From: an uncultured Oscillibacter sp.
Lineage (GTDB): Bacteria; Bacillota; Clostridia; Oscillospirales; Oscillospiraceae
Reading direction: 5' to 3'
Length of the DNA: 6,516 nucleotides
Assembly: GCA_905236835.1 (NCBI GenBank)
Contig: CAJOQY010000163.1
Coordinates: forward strand, 1 to 6,516
Shown: piece after piece, positions 1 to 5,161 of the stretch
Layout: every line of letters starts with the position of its first letter
Position numbering within the stretch: position 1 is the stretch's first letter
Translations under genes and position numbers: made by a program
The notes under the pieces: model-generated
Databases searched by the model: none
The model's input: the letters and a program-made list of their open reading frames with translations, nothing else
Told to the model about the DNA's origin: nothing

Positions 1-15
1 GGAGATAAATTTAAA

Positions 16-3000
16 TCACGCGAGGAAATATAATATTTTCGCCATTTGTCCGCGGCTGATGGGATCATGCGGACGGAACGTGCCGTCCGAGAAGCCCTGT
101 AAAATCTCACGCGCGGCCATAATTTGAATATGCGATTTGGCGTAATCGGGGATTAAATACGCGTCCGGGAAAGATAATTGCATATCAGACGGATAGCCCC
201 GGTTCTGGCTCCGGCCTATCATGGCCGACGCTTGGGCGCGGGTCAGGCTGTTATTGGGGAGTAAATATAATCTTCCGTCCTCGCCTTCCGTGCCGCGCAT
301 GATATTTTCGGCGTATAAAGCCCTTAACGCCGGATACGCCGCTACGGGGATTTGATCCAGATCCGCGTAAGGCAGGATAATATCCGCGTAATCTTCGCGT
401 TCCAAGCCGGAGGCGCGGGCGAGCATGACGGCGAATTCCACGCGGGTAATGGCGTCATAAGGATGATAGCCGCCGTCGGGATACGGTTCGGCGATGGATT
501 GATTATATAAATAATCTATATAATCCGCCGCCCAGTAGCCGTCTATATCATTGAAGGCGTGGGCGTTTTCATTCCAAAACGGAATGTCTATGGAAGCGCG
601 TCCGAGATTGCCGGAGGCGTCTTTCGCCGTAATCGTGATTCTGACAGGTTCGTAACCGTATTCGGGCGGCGCGAAGTAGAAGAATCCCCGATCCGGTTCG
701 TAATAGAAATTATATATCTCATGGCCGTTATAAGTTAAAATAATATTATTTTTAGATAAAAATCCGTCCGTGTCGTCGCGGACTGTCCCCCAGATTTCGC
801 CGGTTGAATAATCGCAATCTATCGCGGGGGGCGTATGGTCCATATAGCCGGGATAAGTGGCGACAATCTGATCGAGATATAAAATCGAAGTCGCGCCGGT
901 GTCGCCGGCGTCCGGATGATTCGCCCAGCCGGCCCCCATTTGCGGGACAACCGCGTAACCGGCAATGGAAACGCCATTGTCAAGCGGGATATAAACCTGC
1001 CGCCATCCGGTATAATCGCACAACACGGCGGGAATATACGCCGGATTGCCGGAAGTATCTAACGCGATGAAATATAACTGACTGCCGGAGCCGTCGCCCA
1101 GAATCCACATGGAAACGCCGGTGTAACTGCCGTCTAACGCGGGCAGGGGCTGATTATATCTCCATTCGCCGCCAACGGCGAGATTATATCTCAAGGCGGC
1201 GGAAGCGCGACCGAATTGGACTTCCTCGCCGCCCACGGCCCGCGCGAGTTCCATGCCGGATCCATATCCGTCCGGATCCGTCTCGAAATCTTCCAGTTCG
1301 CGCAACGGCGGACGCGTAATCGTGACGGGAATATAAACGGATTTTTCCCCGGCGATCACGGCGATAGACCCCGTACCGGGCGTCGTGGCGGTATAAACCC
1401 CGGTTTCATAGAACGCGCCAAGCGGAACGCCGGATGCTATATCCGCGCCCGCGACCCAGTCAAACGCGTCCTGATCGGCTTTCAAATCCTGATGCGCCCA
1501 CGACGCCGACGCGGTTAAATAAATACTGTCGCCGGGATTGAGATATAATTCAGATATAACGCGGCCATTGGCATCGCGGAGCGTGATTTCATCCGGCGTG
1601 GCGATGGCGTGAATCACGGCGTCGCCGGACGCGCCTCCGCCGCTGGCTGTGATTTTAATATCCCCGCCCCATCGCGGCGTCTGTAACATCGTATCTGATA
1701 AAATTCCGTCGCTGGCGCTGAAGGTGAAACCCGGATAGGCTTCCGAAAGGGGAAGTTCAGAATAAATCGGGAAATAATTCGTATCCACGGGATTAATATA
1801 AAAATTCGTCCGGCTTCCGGCAAGCAGATAACGATTTTCCGGACGGATATAAAAATGATCCAGAACGCCCGTGGACTGTCCGGACGCGAGTAATAAAATC
1901 TTCGTGGACACGGCGCGTTCGGCATTCTGTGAGGGCAGATTGATCACGCGGGCTAAATTAGAATCCGGCATTGTGGCGGAAATCGTGGTGGAGCCGCCGC
2001 CGTCCATGCAAAGCCCATAAGTACAGCCTAATTCAATCAATCTATCGGCGACGGAATTCAGCGTTGTGCCAATCGAATGCCCGCTTCTGCGTCCGTCAAT
2101 GGTATATAAAATCACGCTTCCGTCAGGCCGGACGCCGACGGCTGTCCGGGGATCGTTTGACGCGCCGGGAATCCCGGAGGCCCGATGTCCGTCCTCGACG
2201 AGATTATATAACGCGCCGAGTCCCTGCCACACGTCGTTCCACTGGGGATTCGCCGCCGTGACGCTGATTGTAATCTCACTGCCGACAGGCAGATTGCGCA
2301 TGGCTTCCAGCCACCATTCATCGGAACGGGAATTGACGGATAAAACCATTTGATTCGGGCCGAGATACGTCAAACCGGCTTTTTCCTCCACGCTTGTGAC
2401 GCGCAGCCGGACCTGTCCGCCGATGGTCAGACTTCCGCCGATAATATCGCACACGGCGTCAATGCCCCATTCGGAATTACCTGTCGAATGCGAACGGTTA
2501 AAATCATAAGTAAATAAATAAATTCCGCCGTAAGATTCCCGGACTTTATTAATCGCGTCAATACGCCGCTGGACGCGCAGAAAATCCAGATCATAGCCGA
2601 AATCGGCGTTGACGCTCAATTCCGGACGGCCAATCATCGCGCTCCCGTCGCGGCGGAATCCAATCGCGTACAGGCCGCCGTCACTGCTCCGGATGACGCC
2701 GTCCGTCAGAACCAGTCCCACCGGGACGCCGGTGTCCATTTCAAAAAAATCGCCGTTAATCCCGCCCACAACGCGATAGCCGCTGGATTCCATGGTCCGG
2801 ACCGTATTCGTCATACTGCTCATCTCCGTCGTGACGCTTCCATAATGCACCACCGGAGAAACTATCTCATTCGGATAATATGTAATATAATTCTCCGTGC
2901 GGTAATCAGATTGTGACGAACTCCAAAAGACATTTGTCGAAAGCCGCGTCTCCTGATGAATCGCCGTGTCATTTTGGCTGACATCATCGCCAAGCGCCCA

Positions 3001-3111
3001 CGACGCCAGCGCGGGGACGCCAAAAGACAAGAGCAGCGCGCAAACGAAAGCCGTCAGTTTCCGGGATATTTCAAGCATATTATTATTATTTTTATTATTT
3101 CTTTTTTTCAT
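16..3111 (-). CDS. Secreted, SLH-anchored phosphodiester glycosidase (NAGPA-type) family protein
   Basis: Predicted surface protein of 1031 residues. The start is the ATG at 3111, because GAGGTG lies 7 bases upstream; an in-frame GTG at 3126 is part of that ribosome binding site region. Residues 1-36 form a signal peptide: Lys/Asn-rich n-region, hydrophobic stretch TAFVCALLLSF, and an ALA-S cleavage site. Residues about 80-407 match the NAGPA (phosphodiester glycosidase) domain, with GINGDFF (117-123), DPRTAVGV and TIDGR (320-341) and MDGGGSTT (369-376). Next come an Ig-like region (about 415-600), a beta-rich carbohydrate-binding-like module (605-753), another Ig-like module starting at DHTPP (758-845), and three SLH repeats (about 852-903, 913-967, 980-1031). 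The mammalian family member removes GlcNAc from a phosphodiester; bacterial substrates are mostly unknown, so hydrolysis of a cell-wall or capsular sugar phosphodiester is inference. SLH repeats normally bind secondary cell-wall polymers. The protein ends directly with the third SLH repeat and appears complete. Confidence 0.9.
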   Translation of the reverse strand: MKKRNNKNNNNMLEISRKLTAFVCALLLSFGVPALASWALGDDVSQNDTAIHQETRLSTNVFWSSSQSDYRTENYITYYPNEIVSPVVHYGSVTTEMSSMTNTVRTMESSGYRVVGGINGDFFEMDTGVPVGLVLTDGVIRSSDGGLYAIGFRRDGSAMIGRPELSVNADFGYDLDFLRVQRRIDAINKVRESYGGIYLFTYDFNRSHSTGNSEWGIDAVCDIIGGSLTIGGQVRLRVTSVEEKAGLTYLGPNQMVLSVNSRSDEWWLEAMRNLPVGSEITISVTAANPQWNDVWQGLGALYNLVEDGHRASGIPGASNDPRTAVGVRPDGSVILYTIDGRRSGHSIGTTLNSVADRLIELGCTYGLCMDGGGSTTISATMPDSNLARVINLPSQNAERAVSTKILLLASGQSTGVLDHFYIRPENRYLLAGSRTNFYINPVDTNYFPIYSELPLSEAYPGFTFSASDGILSDTMLQTPRWGGDIKITASGGGASGDAVIHAIATPDEITLRDANGRVISELYLNPGDSIYLTASASWAHQDLKADQDAFDWVAGADIASGVPLGAFYETGVYTATTPGTGSIAVIAGEKSVYIPVTITRPPLRELEDFETDPDGYGSGMELARAVGGEEVQFGRASAALRYNLAVGGEWRYNQPLPALDGSYTGVSMWILGDGSGSQLYFIALDTSGNPAYIPAVLCDYTGWRQVYIPLDNGVSIAGYAVVPQMGAGWANHPDAGDTGATSILYLDQIVATYPGYMDHTPPAIDCDYSTGEIWGTVRDDTDGFLSKNNIILTYNGHEIYNFYYEPDRGFFYFAPPEYGYEPVRITITAKDASGNLGRASIDIPFWNENAHAFNDIDGYWAADYIDYLYNQSIAEPYPDGGYHPYDAITRVEFAVMLARASGLEREDYADIILPYADLDQIPVAAYPALRALYAENIMRGTEGEDGRLYLLPNNSLTRAQASAMIGRSQNRGYPSDMQLSFPDAYLIPDYAKSHIQIMAAREILQGFSDGTFRPHDPISRGQMAKILYFLA
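3079..3108 (-). repeat. Low-complexity A7 and (AAT)n tract in the first codons of the SLH/NAGPA gene
   Basis: Directly after the ATG at 3111 the minus strand has a run of seven A (3102-3108), then AGA, AAT AAT, AAA and four AAT triplets (3079-3090). It encodes Lys and Asn residues of the signal-peptide n-region. The next in-frame ATG (3076-3078) would still give a workable signal peptide but lacks a visible ribosome binding site. Homopolymers and trinucleotide repeats of this kind can slip in replication; whether this one varies cannot be seen here. Confidence 0.7.
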
Positions 3112-3118
3112 TATAAAA

Positions 3119-3124
3119 CACCTC
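3119..3124 (-). promoter_or_regulatory. Ribosome binding site of the SLH/NAGPA gene
   Basis: The minus strand reads GAGGTG here, with 7 bases to the ATG at 3111. This decides the start: the GTG at 3126 overlaps this Shine-Dalgarno sequence and is not a plausible start, and the in-frame ATG at 3078 (MLEISRKL) has only AAT repeats upstream. Confidence 0.75.
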
Positions 3125-3140
3125 ACAGCGATTTAATTTT

Positions 3141-3172
3141 TATATTTTTATATTTTTATATTTTTATATTTT
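3141..3172. repeat. Four perfect tandem copies of an 8-base AT repeat
   Basis: The plus-strand unit TATATTTT occurs four times without mismatch at 3141, 3149, 3157 and 3165. The array covers the last two sense codons of rsmI in part, its TAA stop (3164-3166), and most of the gap to the SLH gene. Read on the minus strand each unit is AAAATATA, so each junction also offers a TATAAA that resembles a -10 element. A change in copy number would leave the RsmI protein intact but would change the length of the leader or promoter region of the SLH gene. Confidence 0.9.
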
Positions 3173-4015
3173 ATCATCCCGCGGCAGAAATCGCAACGCC
3201 GATTGATAGAGCGGATTTTTCGGCCAGCCGGTCCGCTCCGCGACCTGTCTGACGGCGTCTTTCAGGCGCGCGCCGCTTTGATAGATAGATATAATCTCTT
3301 TTACGGCCTCTTCCATGGAAATTTCCGGGGTTGATTGTATTTCCGCGCCGTGAATAATTAACACATATTCGCCGCGCGGCGCGTTCTCCTGATAATATTC
3401 CAACGCCTGTCCAAGCGTCGTCCGGGTGACTTCCTCGTGAATTTTCGTCAGTTCCCGGCATAACGCGATTTTCCGGTTTTCGCCGAAATACTCGAGCAAA
3501 TCCGCGAGCGTCGCGCGCAGTTTGTGCGGGGCCTCGTGGAATATCATCGTCCGCGTTTCCCCGCGCAGGGAATTTAAACGCTCCCGGCGGTTTTTCTGAT
3601 TCACGCTTAAAAACCCCTCAAACGTAAATCTGCCGGTCGGCATTCCGCTGACGGCCAGCGCGTCAATGGCCGCGCAACAACCCGGAATCGCGATGACCTG
3701 AATTTCATTTTCCGCGCATAATCTGACCAGATCCTCCCCGGGATCCGAGATCGCCGGGGTCCCGGCGTCCGTGATCAACGCGCAAGTCTCACCGCTTAAC
3801 ACGCGCTTTACAATCGCGTCCCCGGCGGATTTGTGATTATGCTCATGATAACTGACCAGCGGCTTTTGTACGCCGAAATAATTTAACAGTTTCGCCGATA
3901 CGCGGGTATCTTCCGCCGCGATAAAATCCGCGTTTTTGAGCGTATCGACAGCGCGCGGGGAAAAATCGCCCAAATTTCCGATGGGCGTCGCCACCAGATA
4001 TAAAACGCCGCTCAT
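3164..4015 (-). CDS. rsmI: 16S rRNA (cytidine(1402)-2'-O)-methyltransferase RsmI
   Basis: RsmI uses S-adenosylmethionine to 2'-O-methylate C1402 of 16S rRNA in the decoding centre, a step that fine-tunes initiation and fidelity. The 283-residue protein has the usual family length and is complete. The tetrapyrrole-methylase-type fold is clear: LYLVATPIGNLGDFSPRA at residues 5-22, AAEDTR (33-38), ITDAGTPAISDPGEDLV (81-97), IPGCCAAIDAL (110-120), GRFTFEGFL (128-136), FHEAPHKL (159-166) and LCRELTKIHEE (185-195). The C-terminal segment SGARLKDAVRQVAERTGW (about 247-264) is the small helical domain typical of RsmI. The family's usual PGPSA-like loop reads PGCCA here. The ATG at 4015 has AGGCGG 11 bases upstream (4027-4032), a slightly long spacing. 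The gene has its own promoter upstream; its stop codon sits inside an 8-base tandem repeat, 52 bases before the SLH gene. Confidence 0.96.
   Translation of the reverse strand: MSGVLYLVATPIGNLGDFSPRAVDTLKNADFIAAEDTRVSAKLLNYFGVQKPLVSYHEHNHKSAGDAIVKRVLSGETCALITDAGTPAISDPGEDLVRLCAENEIQVIAIPGCCAAIDALAVSGMPTGRFTFEGFLSVNQKNRRERLNSLRGETRTMIFHEAPHKLRATLADLLEYFGENRKIALCRELTKIHEEVTRTTLGQALEYYQENAPRGEYVLIIHGAEIQSTPEISMEEAVKEIISIYQSGARLKDAVRQVAERTGWPKNPLYQSALRFLPRDDKI
3168..3196 (-). promoter_or_regulatory. Possible internal promoter for the SLH/NAGPA gene
   Basis: On the minus strand, TTGCGA (3196-3191, 4 of 6 consensus bases) is followed by a 17-base spacer and TAAAAT (3173-3168, 5 of 6). It lies in the last codons of rsmI, and the -10 enters the first copy of the 8-base repeat. 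A start near 3161 would give a leader of about 50 bases. Because the tract is so AT-rich, -10-like matches are easy to find by chance, so this is tentative; read-through from the rsmI promoter is the alternative. Confidence 0.35.
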
Positions 4016-4101
4016 GAATTCAATAACCGCCTTTCGGGATGTGATAAATTCCAGCGATATTCAATCAAAATTTTTAAAACCGCGTTAAATTTTATTATTT
4101 T

Positions 4102-4130
4102 ATTATAATCGTTTTCGTTCTGTTATTCAA
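4102..4130 (-). promoter_or_regulatory. Sigma-A type promoter of rsmI
   Basis: The minus strand has TTGAAT (4130-4125, 4 of 6 consensus bases), a spacer of exactly 17 bases, and a perfect TATAAT (4107-4102). Transcription would start near 4095, leaving a leader of about 80 bases before the rsmI ATG. It is in a 182-base gap between the kinase stop and rsmI. The rest of that gap is a GC-rich stretch next to the kinase stop, in which I see no clear intrinsic terminator, and an AT-rich leader with no obvious riboswitch. Confidence 0.75.
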
Positions 4131-4197
4131 TACTGTTTTTCATATTCGCGCGTCGCGGCGTCCGGCGTTTTTTGAAACGGACAGTCCCGCGCCGTCT

Positions 4198-5031
4198 TTA
4201 TTTCCGCATAGCGTCAATCAAAGCGGGAAGCGTGGTCTCAAAATCAACGCCGTACCATGGTTGACTGGGATTTTTTAGCGTTACGCGGATGGTTTCCGCC
4301 GTGTAATCCGCCGCTAATTTAATCGCGGACCGCAAATCCCGTCCACGCAGAATCGCGCCGACGCAGACACTGGAAAACAAATCCCCGGTCCCGTGATATT
4401 TCGCCGGAATCAAATCATTCTGATAGGCGAAATATTCTCCCGTTTCCGTGTTATATCCCATCGCGCCGGTCTTGCCGTTTGACAAACTTACGCCCGTTAA
4501 AATCGAAATTTTCGCGCCAAGTCCGGCTAATTTTTTTAACAATCCCGTGATATAATTTTCATCATAATTTTCCCGGTATTCCGTATCCGTCATGAAACAG
4601 GCTTCCGTGATATTCGGGACAATCACATCCGCCGCCGCGCATAATCCGGCGTTTTGTTTCGCGTAGGCCATATCAAACGCCGGATATAATTTGCCGTTGT
4701 CCGCCATCACGGGATCGACGAAAATCAGCGTATCCGGCTGTCTGAAATCCCGGAATATATTTTCCGCCAGTTCGATTTCCTCCGCGCTTCCCAGATAACC
4801 CGTATAAATCGCGTCGAATTTGATATTTTCCCGTTTCCAGTGCGCCGTGATTGGCGTGATCTGATCGCTCAAATCTTTGACCGTAAAGCCCTTGAACATC
4901 GTATGCGTGGATAAAACCGCCGTAGGCAATATAACGGTTTCAACGCCCATCGCGGATAAAACCGGCAAAGCGATTGTAACAGAGCATTTTCCAAGGCAGG
5001 AAATATCCTGAATCGTCAAAATTCTTTTCAT
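4198..5031 (-). CDS. pdxK: Pyridoxal/pyridoxamine kinase (vitamin B6 salvage)
   Basis: This cytosolic ribokinase-fold enzyme uses ATP to phosphorylate the 5'-hydroxymethyl group of pyridoxal, pyridoxamine or pyridoxine, feeding pyridoxal phosphate salvage. The 277-residue length is normal for the PdxK/PdxY family and the protein looks intact. Visible motifs are the N-terminal strand and turn ILTIQDISCLGKCSVTIALP (4-23), PTAVLSTHT (36-44), YTGYLGS (76-82), FVDPVMADNGKLY (104-116), VPNITEA (138-144), ILTGV (177-181), and the nucleotide-binding and catalytic KYHGTGDLFSS (211-221), in which Asp217 should be the catalytic base. It best resembles the 'pyridoxamine kinase' subgroup common in Clostridia, sometimes named PdxY; the exact vitamer preference cannot be told from sequence. 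The ATG at 5031 follows GGAGGT at 5044-5049. An earlier out-of-frame ATG (5041) is too close to the Shine-Dalgarno sequence to compete well. Neighbouring genes are unrelated, so it is probably monocistronic. Confidence 0.94.
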   Translation of the reverse strand: MKRILTIQDISCLGKCSVTIALPVLSAMGVETVILPTAVLSTHTMFKGFTVKDLSDQITPITAHWKRENIKFDAIYTGYLGSAEEIELAENIFRDFRQPDTLIFVDPVMADNGKLYPAFDMAYAKQNAGLCAAADVIVPNITEACFMTDTEYRENYDENYITGLLKKLAGLGAKISILTGVSLSNGKTGAMGYNTETGEYFAYQNDLIPAKYHGTGDLFSSVCVGAILRGRDLRSAIKLAADYTAETIRVTLKNPSQPWYGVDFETTLPALIDAMRK

Positions 5032-5043
5032 AATAAAGCATAT

Positions 5044-5049
5044 ACCTCC
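5044..5049 (-). promoter_or_regulatory. Ribosome binding site of the pyridoxal kinase gene
   Basis: The minus strand reads GGAGGT, an exact Shine-Dalgarno core, with 12 bases to the ATG at 5031. The spacing is longer than usual. An ATG at 5041 lies only two bases after it, in another frame, so it is unlikely to be used. Confidence 0.7.
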
Positions 5050-5065
5050 CTGTTTGATTCCAATC

Positions 5066-5079
5066 CGCCGCGCGCGGCG
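5066..5079. promoter_or_regulatory. 14-base perfect GC palindrome in the kinase leader
   Basis: CGCCGCGCGCGGCG equals its own reverse complement. It lies between the predicted transcription start (near 5087) and the kinase ribosome binding site (5044-5049). It could be an operator, or in RNA a short hairpin with a 5-base-pair stem and a CGCG loop. GC-rich strings of CG dinucleotides are common in this genome, so chance is possible. Confidence 0.4.
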
Positions 5080-5093
5080 AACGGTTACGGGGA

Positions 5094-5122
5094 AGTATAC
5101 GCTTTGTCTGGCTTTCTGAAAA
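5094..5122 (-). promoter_or_regulatory. Probable promoter of the pyridoxal kinase gene
   Basis: The minus strand has TTTTCA (5122-5117, 4 of 6 consensus bases), a 17-base spacer and TATACT (5099-5094, 5 of 6). Transcription would start near 5087 and give a leader of about 55 bases. The -35 half lies inside a hairpin-forming sequence (5108-5129). I see no direct repeats of the kind used by MocR-type PdxR regulators. Confidence 0.5.
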
Positions 5123-5134
5123 GCGCCAGTTTTT
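5108..5134 (+). terminator. Terminator-like hairpin oriented on the plus strand
   Basis: On the plus strand CTGGC (5108-5112) can pair with GCCAG (5125-5129), or CTG-GCTTT with AAAGC-CAG leaving a two-base bulge, around a CTGA loop. Five T (5130-5134) and further T-rich sequence to about 5143 follow. This has the form of an intrinsic terminator for plus-strand transcription, yet every gene here is on the minus strand. On the minus strand the hairpin is followed by ACAAAG, so it does not look like a terminator for the RND gene. It may stop antisense transcription from entering the RND gene, or may be coincidental. Confidence 0.35.
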
Positions 5135-5161
5135 ATTTATTTTATCATGCCAGAAATTTTT

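Noticed and set aside
804..2353. Several plus-strand open frames of 60-100 codons opposite the SLH/NAGPA gene
   Set aside because: Their products are Arg/Pro-rich with no domain or plausible start signal, and they lie antisense to a gene with clear domains. They are shadows of its codon bias.
3110..3115. TATAAT on the minus strand overlapping the SLH gene start codon
   Set aside because: A -10 element here would start transcription inside the coding region. It lies in the spacer between a good ribosome binding site and the ATG and is explained by AT-rich composition.
2956..3252. Plus-strand frame with an Ile/Phe-rich hydrophobic stretch resembling a membrane segment
   Set aside because: The hydrophobic stretch is only the translation of AAT and TATATTTT repeats, and the frame spans the ends of two real genes.
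4141..4170. GC-rich run between the kinase stop and the rsmI promoter as a structured RNA or terminator
   Set aside because: No stem longer than about five base pairs with a sensible loop and T tract could be drawn on either strand by eye.
4179..4187. GGACAGTCC palindromic word after the kinase stop codon as a terminator hairpin; ACAGTCC or its complement also occurs near 780, 1873, 5215 and 5505
   Set aside because: The arms leave a one-base loop and there is no T tract, so it cannot be an intrinsic terminator. The other copies lie mostly in coding sequence without common context, and the recurrence was noticed after the fact.
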